From an uncultured Oscillospiraceae bacterium (GTDB lineage Bacteria > Bacillota_A > Clostridia > Oscillospirales > Oscillospiraceae): a DNA stretch of 14,207 bases. The stretch is taken from contig CAJUAW010000070.1 of the NCBI GenBank assembly GCA_910584605.1, forward strand, positions 1 to 14,207. The letters run 5' to 3'. The notes beneath the pieces were generated by a model. The model saw only the letters and a list, made by a program, of their open reading frames with translations. It was not told the origin of the DNA and made no database searches. Positions within the stretch are counted from its first letter, which is position 1, and each line of letters starts with the position of its first letter. Shown one piece after another: positions 6,835 to 14,207 of the stretch. A program made the translations under genes and the position numbers.

Positions 6835-7518
6835 ATGAGGCTTTTAGTCGTTGAAGATGACCGTCTTTTGAACCATACACTTTGCTACAATCTTTCGGCG
6901 GCGGGCTACACTGTGGACGCCGCTATGTCAAAATCAGCGGCGGTCAATTTCTGCGAAGCACAGGACTATGATTTGATTGTGCTGGATGTCAACTTGCCGG
7001 ATGGAAGCGGGTTTGACTTCTGCATGGAGATTAAAGAGCGCCGTCCAGATACCGCCGTGATTTTCCTGACCGCAAACGATATGGAGAGCGACCAGCTGCG
7101 TGGCTTTGAGTTGGGAGCAGACGATTATGTGACGAAGCCGTTCCCGATCAGTGTATTCCGAAAAAAAGTATCAGCTCTGCTGGGCCGCATCCAGAAGCAG
7201 ACAGGCGGCGATTGCTACACAGACGGCACACTATTTATCAATTTCTCAGAATTGACCGCCACCCTCGCAGGGGAGCCGGTTGTTTTCACGCCGTTGGAAT
7301 ACCGCTTGCTAAAGGTGCTGGTTAGAAATCCGCAAATCGTTTTGACCCGGCAGGCGCTTTTTGAAAAGCTATGGGATGCAGATGAAAACTTTGTGGACGA
7401 ACACGCGTTGACCGTTGCGATCAGCCGCATCCGGGGCAAAATCGAAGGAGACGGCCTGCAATATATCAAGACCGTCTATGGCATGGGTTATATGTGGATT
7501 GGGGGGATAAAAAAGTGA
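6835..7518 (+). CDS. OmpR/PhoB-family response regulator
   Basis: This 227-residue cytoplasmic transcription factor has a receiver domain (residues 1-115) with acidic pocket E7-D8-D9, phosphoacceptor D51 in LDVNLPDGSG, T79 in FLTAND and K101 in YVTKPF. A C-terminal winged-helix domain with ALTVAISRIRGKIE and IKTVYGMGYMW is typical of the OmpR family. All phosphotransfer residues are present. The ATG at 6835 has AAGGAAG seven bases upstream; the frame stays open upstream to 6688, but that stretch holds the terminator and is not coding. Its stop overlaps the kinase start (GTGA), so the pair is translationally coupled. Such regulators next to FtsX-type ABC transporters usually control the transporter in response to cell-wall-active peptides. 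The direct repeat at 9884-9900 is a candidate target. The lower GC than the rpoN side fits an acquired block. Confidence 0.93.
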   Translation: MRLLVVEDDRLLNHTLCYNLSAAGYTVDAAMSKSAAVNFCEAQDYDLIVLDVNLPDGSGFDFCMEIKERRPDTAVIFLTANDMESDQLRGFELGADDYVTKPFPISVFRKKVSALLGRIQKQTGGDCYTDGTLFINFSELTATLAGEPVVFTPLEYRLLKVLVRNPQIVLTRQALFEKLWDADENFVDEHALTVAISRIRGKIEGDGLQYIKTVYGMGYMWIGGIKK

Positions 7519-8546
7519 GTGGGGACCAACTTTCCATCAACCGCGCCTGTGCGGTAGGGGCAGCTTTTTCAGGATTGCTCTCTGTTATGACCGTTACCAC
7601 GGCTTTTCTCTTTACCAGAAATCCGGCAATCGTATGGCTGGGCCTGCTGTTTGTCCTGCTGATGTTCACCTGCGCGGCCCTTTTCGTAGCTTTTCTGCGG
7701 CGGAAACTGGTGCTGTTTTCGGACAGGCTGTGCGAAACAATCGACAATATGCTGAACGGGGCGTCAGCCCCGCCGCAAGTCTATGAAGAAGAAAACCTGT
7801 TTTACAAGATCAATCACCGGCTTGTCCGTCTATATGAAGTGATGAGGGAAAATCGGGAGAGCGCAGCAAAGGAGCGGGCCGATTTGCAGGAATTGATTTC
7901 CGATATTTCCCATCAGGTGAAAACACCCATTGCAAATCTCCAGATGGTAAACGCCACCTTACTGGAACAACCTATGACAGCAGAAAAACGTCAGGAATTT
8001 TTACAGGCATCCAGCGGCCAGCTTGAAAAGCTGGACTTTCTCATGCAGGCCATGATAAAGACCTCCCGGCTGGAAACCGGCGTGATTTCGCTGGACAAAA
8101 AGACGCAGCCGATCTACGATACTCTGGCGGCGGCGCTGGGCGGTATTCTGCTGAACGCCGAGAAGAAAGCGATTCAGGTCAGCGTAGCTTGCCCATCTGA
8201 TATACTGCTGGCCCATGATACGAAATGGACCAGTGAAGCCCTGTTCAATATTTTGGATAACGCTGTCAAGTACACACCAGCGGGCGGCACTATTCGGGTG
8301 TCCGTCCAAAGCTGGGAGCTGTATGTAAACATTGACGTTACGGACAGCGGCAAGGGCATAGCGGAGAGCAGACAGGGGGTGATCTTCAAACGATTCTACC
8401 GGGAAGAAGAAGTACACGACGTTGAGGGCATCGGTATAGGGCTGTATCTTGCCCGTGAGATCATTTCCATGCAGGGCGGATATATCAAGGTGACTTCGGC
8501 ATTGGGCGGCGGCTCCACATTTTCTGTATTTCTTCCTCGTGGATAA
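7515..8546 (+). CDS. Sensor histidine kinase, intramembrane-sensing type
   Basis: This 343-residue membrane kinase has two transmembrane segments (about residues 11-33 and 39-61) joined by only about five residues, so there is essentially no extracellular sensor domain. The cytoplasmic part has the H-box SDISHQVKTPIANLQM (phosphoacceptor H133), the N-box LFNILDNAVKY (N249), the G1 box DSGKGI (277-282) and the G2 box GIGIGL (305-310). All are intact. This layout is that of intramembrane-sensing kinases such as BceS, which sense the flux state of a partner ABC transporter instead of binding the drug. A transporter with a suitable permease is encoded 1.4 kb downstream. The GTG at 7515 is chosen because it overlaps the regulator stop and has a G-rich ribosome binding site (7501-7506) eight bases upstream. 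Confidence 0.92.
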   Translation: MSGDQLSINRACAVGAAFSGLLSVMTVTTAFLFTRNPAIVWLGLLFVLLMFTCAALFVAFLRRKLVLFSDRLCETIDNMLNGASAPPQVYEEENLFYKINHRLVRLYEVMRENRESAAKERADLQELISDISHQVKTPIANLQMVNATLLEQPMTAEKRQEFLQASSGQLEKLDFLMQAMIKTSRLETGVISLDKKTQPIYDTLAAALGGILLNAEKKAIQVSVACPSDILLAHDTKWTSEALFNILDNAVKYTPAGGTIRVSVQSWELYVNIDVTDSGKGIAESRQGVIFKRFYREEEVHDVEGIGIGLYLAREIISMQGGYIKVTSALGGGSTFSVFLPRG

Positions 8547-8582
8547 TAATTTATAGTTCAATCAAGATTGGGGGTTTTGAGC

Positions 8583-9092
8583 ATGATCGAAACGGAGAGT
8601 CTTATTTTGGATAAAGCAAAGTGTTCGGACTGGATAGAAATGTACCGCAATGTCTGGTCACAGCCGGAAAGCGCACGGTATATGGAGTGGACGATTACCA
8701 CAAGCGAAGAAGCCGCCAAAATAAGAATCGCGAAGACCATCGCGTTTCAGAAGGAGCACGACACTTATTTGGTTTATGAAAAAACAAACGGTAAGGCGAT
8801 TGGGTTTGCGGGTGTAGAGAAAATCGAGCCTTTCATATATCAGGAGGCCGGAATATGTTTGGGGCCGAACTATGTGGGGAAAGGATTTGGCAGGCAGATT
8901 CTTCAAGGTCTGATTCAATATTGCAGAGAACAATTTGGCGCAAAAGAGTTTATCTATTCAGCGAGAGATGAAAACACAGCTTCCAACCGATTAGCAAAGT
9001 CATTCGGCTTTTCACTGATTTCTTCGGCAGCTAAAACAGACAGCAAAGACGGCCATCAATACAATCTTTTGCGATATAGTTTGAAACTATAA
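8583..9092 (+). CDS. GNAT-family N-acetyltransferase (RimJ/RimL-like)
   Basis: This 169-residue soluble protein transfers acetyl from acetyl-CoA to an unknown acceptor. The GNAT motif A is visible as ICLGPNYVGKGFGRQIL (residues 91-107), with the pyrophosphate-binding loop VGKGFG. The later segment YSARDENTASNRLAKSFGF is the usual acetyl-CoA-contacting helix of the RimJ/RimL-type (Acetyltransf_3) subgroup. ATG 8583 has GGGGG eight bases upstream; a TTG at 8568 lies in frame but would cover that site. It begins 36 bases after the kinase stop and may be transcribed with it. It appears to be among the most A/T-rich genes of the window, hinting at separate origin. Its substrate (drug, peptide, or protein N-terminus) cannot be read from sequence; a role in resistance is inferred only from its neighbours. 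Confidence 0.85.
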   Translation: MIETESLILDKAKCSDWIEMYRNVWSQPESARYMEWTITTSEEAAKIRIAKTIAFQKEHDTYLVYEKTNGKAIGFAGVEKIEPFIYQEAGICLGPNYVGKGFGRQILQGLIQYCREQFGAKEFIYSARDENTASNRLAKSFGFSLISSAAKTDSKDGHQYNLLRYSLKL

Positions 9093-9165
9093 GTTTGGGT
9101 GGCTATTTTGCTTCAAAAACCTTATTTGCTTTCAAGTGTGGCCATTAAAAAAGGAGGATACCAAA

Positions 9166-9870
9166 ATGTCAGAATTACACAGCATTCCACTCATTTACAA
9201 AGCAGGCGCGTACAGCCTCGCCGGTTTCAGCAGGGACATTGACGATGACGACGCAATTTCCTTTGACTATGACGCACAATATCAAATGCTCACCTATGAC
9301 ATTCCTGTCGGGAAGGACTGGCGTGGGATGACGCTGTACAATGTGCCGGAGGACGATCTCATCCGGACACTCCGTGCCGTCTATGGTAAAGATGGAGCGC
9401 TCCAGAACATCACCGCCATATTGGGCGGCCATGAGACGCTCTTGTACATCCGCTATGAAAACAAGGAGCACGCCAGACAGGAGATTCGGAGCTTTGCTGT
9501 TCGGAACGCGGACGCCATTATTGAACAGATCCGACAATGCACAGATGTTGTGGCAAGGCTTTTCATCGAGTATTATTGCGACTCTGATAACATGGATTAC
9601 CATGCCGTGATTGGCACAGCGGATCAGGTGGAAGCGGTAAGGCAGAAATACCGTGACGAGGATTCCTGCGACTGTGCCGGCAACTATCCGTCTGAAAACA
9701 TCGAAGGCGATAACAGGATGCTGATCACAATGGTGCGCTGTGCTCCAGGCCATCCATGCGAGAATTTCCAATATGCTGTGGAAATTATGTCAAAACACAT
9801 TGAGGAACACGCATTATCAGCGATAAACAGGACGGCGGATTTCAAATATATCTGTGCGGAATATGATTAA
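9166..9870 (+). CDS. Uncharacterised acidic protein
   Basis: I do not recognise this 234-residue protein. It has no signal peptide, no clear membrane segment and no known motif. It is rich in Asp and Glu, with an acidic run SRDIDDDDAISFDYD near residue 20. Cysteines cluster in the C-terminal half (YYCDSD, DSCDCAG, VRCAPGHPCENF), which could bind a metal, but no standard zinc-finger spacing is obvious. ATG 9166 is well supported: AAGGAGG at 9151-9157 is eight bases upstream, and the ORF's earlier in-frame ATG at 9136 would place the ribosome binding site inside the gene. It starts 73 bases after the acetyltransferase and ends just before the candidate operator and promoter of the ABC genes, so it is probably the last gene of the regulator-kinase transcript. 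The function is unknown. Confidence 0.72.
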   Translation: MSELHSIPLIYKAGAYSLAGFSRDIDDDDAISFDYDAQYQMLTYDIPVGKDWRGMTLYNVPEDDLIRTLRAVYGKDGALQNITAILGGHETLLYIRYENKEHARQEIRSFAVRNADAIIEQIRQCTDVVARLFIEYYCDSDNMDYHAVIGTADQVEAVRQKYRDEDSCDCAGNYPSENIEGDNRMLITMVRCAPGHPCENFQYAVEIMSKHIEEHALSAINRTADFKYICAEYD

Positions 9871-9883
9871 GAAAAAATGCGGC

Positions 9884-9917
9884 CTGTGACATTTCTGTGA
9901 GAATTGGCTGTTATGAT
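9884..9917 (+). promoter_or_regulatory. Candidate response-regulator operator and promoter for the ABC genes
   Basis: CTGTGA occurs at 9884-9889 and 9895-9900, an 11-base period; over the full 11-base units nine positions agree. Two half-sites in direct repeat one helical turn apart is how OmpR/PhoB-type regulators usually bind. TATGAT at 9912-9917 is a good -10 box, and the repeats then cover roughly -40 to -24, replacing a proper -35 (only GTGACA at 9886-9891, 20 bases from the -10). An inverted copy, TCACAG, sits at 9925-9930 near the expected start point. This layout fits activation by the regulator encoded at 6835. Confidence 0.55.
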
Positions 9918-9947
9918 AGCGGTATCACAGAAAGGATGGTGCAGCCC

Positions 9948-10634
9948 ATGAGCATTTTGCAGACAAGTGACCTCAAAAAATACTACGGCACAGAGCCAAA
10001 TATCACAAAGGCGCTGGACGGTGTGACCCTCTCCGTTGAGCAGGGGGAATTTGCCGCCATCGTCGGAACCTCCGGCAGCGGCAAGTCCACTCTGCTGAAC
10101 ATGATGGGCGGTCTGGACATACCCACCTCCGGCAGCGTTCAGATCAAGGGCAAAGAGCTGGCCGAGCTGAACGACGAGCAGCTTACCATTTTCCGCCGGC
10201 GCAACATCGGCTTTATCTTCCAGAACTACAACCTTGTCCCTGTCCTGAATGTCTATGAAAACATCGTCCTGCCCGTAGAGCTGGACGGGGATACGGTGGA
10301 CAAAACATTCATGGACGAAGTCGTGCGCCTGCTGGCCCTGGAGGACAAGCTGAGCAATATGCCCAACAATCTGTCCGGGGGACAGCAGCAGCGTGTCGCC
10401 ATCGCCCGCGCCCTCATTTCCAAGCCCGCCATCGTCCTGGCTGACGAACCCACCGGCAACCTGGACAGCCGGACCAGCGGCGATGTGCTGGGCCTGTTGA
10501 AAGCGACCAGCAGCAAATTCCATCAGACCCTGGTGATGATCACCCACAACAACGAGATCGCCCAGCTTGCCGACCGCATTATCCGCATAGAGGACGGAAG
10601 GATTTTTGAGCAAGGGGGCGCTGGCGATGAATGA
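9948..10634 (+). CDS. ABC transporter ATP-binding protein (antimicrobial-peptide/LolD-MacB type)
   Basis: This 228-residue nucleotide-binding subunit powers the permease encoded next. Walker A is GTSGSGKST (residues 40-48), the Q-loop is in IGFIFQNYNLVP, the signature is LSGGQQQRVAIARAL (from residue 142), Walker B is IVLADEP (162-168, catalytic E167), the D-loop is GNLDS and the switch histidine is H200 in MITHN. All are intact. Sequence style (NLVPVLNVYENIVLPVEL) is that of the subgroup partnering FtsX-like permeases, including MacB, LolD and BceA. ATG 9948 has AAAGGATGG about eight bases upstream; an ATG at 9936 is less likely because it lies within that site. It overlaps the permease gene by eight bases, showing tight coupling. 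Its own promoter with a regulator-type direct repeat precedes it. Confidence 0.95.
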   Translation: MSILQTSDLKKYYGTEPNITKALDGVTLSVEQGEFAAIVGTSGSGKSTLLNMMGGLDIPTSGSVQIKGKELAELNDEQLTIFRRRNIGFIFQNYNLVPVLNVYENIVLPVELDGDTVDKTFMDEVVRLLALEDKLSNMPNNLSGGQQQRVAIARALISKPAIVLADEPTGNLDSRTSGDVLGLLKATSSKFHQTLVMITHNNEIAQLADRIIRIEDGRIFEQGGAGDE

Positions 10635-13197
10635 CATTTTATTCGGCAACAACAACGGCGCGGTCATCAAAAAGCTGTCAGGCCGCTACTTCAAGGCCAG
10701 CAAAAGCAGGAATATGATCGCGATCATCGCCATTGTTCTGACGACCATCCTCTTTACCACCATCTTCACCCTTGGGTCTGGCCTGATGGACACTGTTCAC
10801 GATCAGAACATCCGCAAGGCTGGCGGCGACGGGCAGGCGGTCTTAAATTATATCAGCGATGAAGTTTACAACGATATAGCGGGAAGTCCCCTGATTGACC
10901 GTATCGCCTATACCAAAGCGGTGTCCTACCGGCTGAAAAATCCGGGCTTGGAGCGTTGGCGGTCTGACCTGTGGTATATGGACGACACCGCTTTGGAATT
11001 TGCCCGCTACACCCCCACAACAGGCCGCCGGCCCGAATCGGAAAACGAGATCATCGCGGACACGAAGACGCTGGACGCCCTGGGCGTACCGGCGCGGATC
11101 GGGGAAACCGTTTCTCTGACCTATGAAGTAAAGGGAAAGTTATATACCACCGATTTTACCCTCTGCGGCTTTTGGGAAACGGACAGCTTGAGCAACATCG
11201 GGAGGCTGGTCGTGTCGAAAGCCTTTGTGGACGCCCATTCGGACATTTTGACCTATACATATCCCGTGGACAATGATTATTCCGGCGTTGTCTCCGCCTA
11301 TGTGATGTTCAGAGGGAACGGCGACATAGAAGCCCGGCTCCACCAGCTTCTTTCCGAAACCGGCTATACCTGTGACACGATGGGCGGCAGCAAGGAGGAC
11401 AGCAATTATGTGATTGCCCGTGTCAGTCCGGCCTATCAGAGCGGCGCATTAACGGACAATCCTGCCATGCTGATTTCCGGCCTTGTTGGCGTCGCGTTGA
11501 TTGTCGTAACAGGGTATTTGATTATCTACAACATTTTCCAGATTTCCGTTATTCAGGATATTCAGTCCTACGGACAGCTGAAAACGCTGGGTACAACAAA
11601 GCGGCAGATTAAGCGTCTAATCAACCGGCAGGCGCTTCGGCTGTCCTTGGTTGGGATTCCCATCGGCCTGCTGGCAGGCTTTTTTATTGGCCGGGCCTTG
11701 GTGCCCTTCCTGATGAACGGAACAAGTTATACCGCGGACGCCGGTGTTAAAGTAACAATAAATCCTCTGATTTTCATTGGTTCCGCCGCTTTCGCCCTTT
11801 TTACCGTCTTTGTCAGCGTTCGCAAGCCCGCTAAGATCGCCGGTACGGTTGCGGCCATCGAGGCCATCCGCTACACAGAGAATAATACGGCGGCATTTGG
11901 AACGCGCAGGGCCAAAGATAAAAAATCGACCCACGGCGCGAAGCTCCACTTCATGGCGCTGGCCAACCTGGGCCGCAACCGCAAGCGTACTGTGCTGGTG
12001 ATCGTGTCCATGACATTGAGCTTGGTATTGTTCAACACAGTATTCACCCTGTCTGGCGGCTTTGATATTGACAAGTATATTGCAAAATTTATGGATACGG
12101 ACTTTGTGATTTCCAACGCAGAGTTTTTCCAATACCAGGTTGAAAAAAGCGAACATGATCTGTCCGATACCTTCATTGAGGCCGTCAGACAAAGCAGCAG
12201 TTTTGAGGACGGCGGCAGGCTCTATTCCTCCTGGATGCTGGAAGAACCGTTTTCTACGGAACACAACGCTTTTTTCAGCTATAACAAAGACCAGAATGGA
12301 AATCCCTTTGTAAGACTGTATGGCGCGGACGATTTTCTGTTGAATGGAATGGAAGTCATAGAGGGAACCATCGACCTGGAAAAGCTGAAAACGGGAGAGT
12401 ATATTCTTCTGAGCGTGGATTGTAACGATGATGGAACGGTCATAGAGAACCCCAATATCAGCGTGGGGGATACAGTACGGCTCAACCATCTGAAAGCGGA
12501 GGAACTTTCCACCACCATTACTGACAGCTATGATTTTATCATCATGGCAAAAGTCCGAGCCAACGAGAACACGGCCACCACCCGCAACACAGGCGAAGCT
12601 CGCTTCTATCTTCCGACAGAAATCTTCCTGCCGCTGTGTAAGAACCCCCATCTGGTCAATTTCACCTTTGACGTAAAAGAGGGAACAGAAGCAGAAATGG
12701 CAGAGTTTTTGAACAGCTATATCGACAGTGTGGAGCCAAGTATGGACTTTGAATCCAAGGCGACCTATACCAGCTCCTTTGACAATCTCATTTCCCTTAT
12801 CATCACTATCGGCGGGGCACTGAGTATCATCATCGGAATTATCGGCATCGCAAACTTTGTCAACTCCGTCCTGACAAGCGTTATCACCCGCAAAAAAGAA
12901 TTTGCCATGCTGCAAAGCATTGGCATGACCGGGCAGCAGTTAAAGCGTATGCTCTCCTTTGAAGGCCTGTATTATGCGGTTGGGACGATGCTTGCATCTG
13001 CTGTTTTTGGAATGCTGTTTTCCGTCGTGGTGGTGAGGGGGATTTCCAGTGGAATTTGGTTCTTTACCTATCGCTTTGTCATGTGGCCTATGCTGGTGAT
13101 TTACCCGTTTCTGATCCTCCTGACCGTGGCAATACCGGCGCTGCTGTACCGCCAGATTGCCCGGGCCAGCATTATTGAGCGGCTGCGTCAGGGATAA
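10627..13197 (+). CDS. FtsX-like ABC transporter permease
   Basis: This 856-residue membrane protein belongs to the FtsX/MacB permease superfamily (COG0577-like). It has eight predicted membrane segments in two similar halves: TM1 at about 30-52, an extracellular domain at 53-280, TM2 281-305, TM3 338-360, TM4 380-400, then TM5 455-477, a second extracellular domain at 478-718, TM6 720-745, TM7 787-807 and TM8 822-841. QLKTLGTTKRQIKRL and EFAMLQSIGMTGQQLKRM are the paired coupling segments after TM2 and TM6. Such permeases do mechanotransmission or extrude peptides and lipids from the outer leaflet, not classic channel transport. This layout differs from BceB (ten segments, one large domain). 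ATG 10627 has AAGGGGG eight bases upstream; an in-frame TTG at 10606 is rejected. The substrate is unknown; a cell-wall-active peptide is the best guess from context. Confidence 0.93.
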   Translation: MNDILFGNNNGAVIKKLSGRYFKASKSRNMIAIIAIVLTTILFTTIFTLGSGLMDTVHDQNIRKAGGDGQAVLNYISDEVYNDIAGSPLIDRIAYTKAVSYRLKNPGLERWRSDLWYMDDTALEFARYTPTTGRRPESENEIIADTKTLDALGVPARIGETVSLTYEVKGKLYTTDFTLCGFWETDSLSNIGRLVVSKAFVDAHSDILTYTYPVDNDYSGVVSAYVMFRGNGDIEARLHQLLSETGYTCDTMGGSKEDSNYVIARVSPAYQSGALTDNPAMLISGLVGVALIVVTGYLIIYNIFQISVIQDIQSYGQLKTLGTTKRQIKRLINRQALRLSLVGIPIGLLAGFFIGRALVPFLMNGTSYTADAGVKVTINPLIFIGSAAFALFTVFVSVRKPAKIAGTVAAIEAIRYTENNTAAFGTRRAKDKKSTHGAKLHFMALANLGRNRKRTVLVIVSMTLSLVLFNTVFTLSGGFDIDKYIAKFMDTDFVISNAEFFQYQVEKSEHDLSDTFIEAVRQSSSFEDGGRLYSSWMLEEPFSTEHNAFFSYNKDQNGNPFVRLYGADDFLLNGMEVIEGTIDLEKLKTGEYILLSVDCNDDGTVIENPNISVGDTVRLNHLKAEELSTTITDSYDFIIMAKVRANENTATTRNTGEARFYLPTEIFLPLCKNPHLVNFTFDVKEGTEAEMAEFLNSYIDSVEPSMDFESKATYTSSFDNLISLIITIGGALSIIIGIIGIANFVNSVLTSVITRKKEFAMLQSIGMTGQQLKRMLSFEGLYYAVGTMLASAVFGMLFSVVVVRGISSGIWFFTYRFVMWPMLVIYPFLILLTVAIPALLYRQIARASIIERLRQG

Positions 13198-13250
13198 AAA
13201 AGCCAGTTGCTCTGGAAATCGAATCGTTCAACAAAAGGAGAGAATGTAAC

Positions 13251-14096
13251 ATGAGAAAACGATTGACCTGGGCGGCGTTATTGGCCGCACTGCTGATTCT
13301 TGCCGGCTGCGAAGGGAAGGAACCGCCGGAACCCAAGTGGGAAGACCCACTGTACCGCACGGTGGTTTATAACAGCGGAGAAGATGAAAGCGATGCAAAG
13401 TATTTGGAAATCGCGCAGCGCAGCCAAAAACTGCTGGCTCTGCTGGAGGAAAAAGCAGGGGCGTTTGTCATGGACGCATACAATTATCAGACTATAGATG
13501 ATGAGGGCACGCCCCTATATGCCATGAACAATCCTGAAGTTCCCATTGAGATTGCTCCCGCAGGGATGTCTATACAGGTGAGCCGGGGATATTTCAAATG
13601 GAATCCCATCGAAACAGCGGATGGTTCGGAGCTGGAAAAACAGATCGTGTTGGATGACTTGACGCTGAATCTGCTTGTACCGGAGCAGTACCGCGACATG
13701 GAGCAGGAAATATTAGCCGCTTGGAGGGAGTATTTCTATTTTGAAAAGGTGGAAGCCGAGAACGATTACAATGAATTAGCTGGCAGAACAGAACGGCTGG
13801 ACATCGCAGAAAATCAACTGACTGTGAACATTATATATGTGAAAGATGGTCAGAGGTACTTTACTTATCGGAGTGATTGTGCATCTGCTGACGGAAGTTG
13901 GATCACTGATCCTCTGGTACAGATTTATACTGGGAATATTCACTGCAACTATGCTCACAGCTTTCTGACGCAGTGGACATATCTCCCTTCGGAAGCAGGT
14001 TCGCCAGAAAAGGCTTACGAGGAAATAGCTCCCTATATTTTGGAGTGTGGCGCGCAGGAGAGCTTGAAAGAACTGCGCCCTTTGCGGAATCAGTAA
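13251..14096 (+). CDS. Lipoprotein resembling a DUF1430 extracellular domain
   Basis: This 281-residue protein has a clear lipoprotein signal: MRKRL, a hydrophobic stretch, and lipobox LAGC with the lipidated cysteine at residue 20. The mature protein should be anchored on the outer face of the membrane. From memory, the segments RGYFKWNPI, LNLLVPEQYRDMEQEI, IIYVKDGQRYFTYRS and ITDPLVQIYTGNI resemble the extracellular part of bacteriocin-associated integral membrane proteins (DUF1430, putative immunity or transport partners). Here the membrane segments are absent and lipidation replaces the first one. I could not run a search, so that link is tentative. The start has AAAGGAG ten bases upstream. 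It lies 53 bases after the permease and is most likely its accessory subunit, helping substrate capture or immunity. Confidence 0.82.
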   Translation: MRKRLTWAALLAALLILAGCEGKEPPEPKWEDPLYRTVVYNSGEDESDAKYLEIAQRSQKLLALLEEKAGAFVMDAYNYQTIDDEGTPLYAMNNPEVPIEIAPAGMSIQVSRGYFKWNPIETADGSELEKQIVLDDLTLNLLVPEQYRDMEQEILAAWREYFYFEKVEAENDYNELAGRTERLDIAENQLTVNIIYVKDGQRYFTYRSDCASADGSWITDPLVQIYTGNIHCNYAHSFLTQWTYLPSEAGSPEKAYEEIAPYILECGAQESLKELRPLRNQ

Positions 14097-14207
14097 GGTA
14101 ATATAGGGGGTACTCCGCAACCCCGTTCAAAAGGAAGTTGAGGGCAAAAGCTTGGAAAAGAGCCAAAAACAGGCTTTATAGCCTTATCGAAACAAGGAAA
14201 TATGGGG
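14097..14207. other. Non-coding end of window
   Basis: No gene is supportable here. The stretch holds an imperfect inverted repeat (CTCCGCAAC near 14112-14120 against GTTGAGGG at 14137-14144) and a short palindrome GGCT-TTAT-AGCC at 14172-14183. Neither is followed by a T run, so they are not good terminators. An AAAAGGAAG at 14128-14136 looks like a ribosome binding site, but the only nearby frame (TTG 14152) stops within ten codons. Confidence 0.4.

Noticed and set aside
9605..9625. TTGGCAC at about 9611 as a sigma-54 promoter
   Set aside because: It lies inside a coding region and lacks a TTGC at the -12 spacing. No convincing -24/-12 promoter was found in the window.
14097..14207. Start of another gene or an element end
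   Set aside because: No frame longer than about ten codons with a spaced ribosome binding site, and the inverted repeats are short and imperfect.
1..14207. CRISPR arrays, tRNA or rRNA genes, insertion sequences
   Set aside because: I saw no regularly spaced repeats, no tRNA-like cloverleaf or CCA-proximal motif, and no transposase or integrase coding sequence.

Overview
This window looks like a chromosomal segment from a GC-rich gut Firmicute, most likely a Clostridia member of the Oscillospiraceae (Flavonifractor/Lawsonibacter/Pseudoflavonifractor-like). I infer this from protein style, strong AGGAGG-type ribosome binding sites, frequent GTG/TTG starts and the strongly G/C-ending codons of the first half. 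No 16S or other marker gene is present, so the genus is not proven. All genes lie on the + strand.

Bases 1-6624 are core genome. The 3' end of an F-type ATP synthase operon comes first (atpA partial, atpG, atpD, atpC; overlapping or nearly so). It is followed by a DUF2971 gene placed 15 bases behind atpC, then a terminator-like hairpin that runs directly into a good sigma-70-type promoter. That promoter serves rpoN (sigma-54), with a ROK-family regulator just behind it. The ROK protein keeps its zinc site but lacks the kinase Asp, so it should be a sugar-responsive regulator, not a kinase.

Bases 6625-14207 have visibly lower GC and different codon use, and look like an acquired accessory module. 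The order is a 210-base leader with a strong intrinsic terminator, an OmpR-type response regulator, a histidine kinase with two transmembrane segments and almost no extracellular loop, a GNAT acetyltransferase, an unrecognised acidic protein, an ABC ATPase, a large FtsX-like permease of the antimicrobial-peptide transport type, and a lipoprotein. The likely logic is a cell-envelope-stress or peptide-antibiotic sensing and detoxification module: the kinase senses in the membrane (probably through the transporter), the regulator acts on an 11-base-spaced direct repeat before the ABC genes, and the transporter plus lipoprotein give resistance or immunity.

The points most worth following up are: (1) the leader before the regulator, where two competing 5' arms can pair with the same terminator 3' arm and a 42-codon reading frame runs through the hairpin and stops four bases before the regulator start; (2) the lipoprotein, which resembles a free-standing version of the extracellular part of bacteriocin-associated DUF1430 membrane proteins; and (3) the unknown acidic protein and the acetyltransferase lodged between kinase and transporter.
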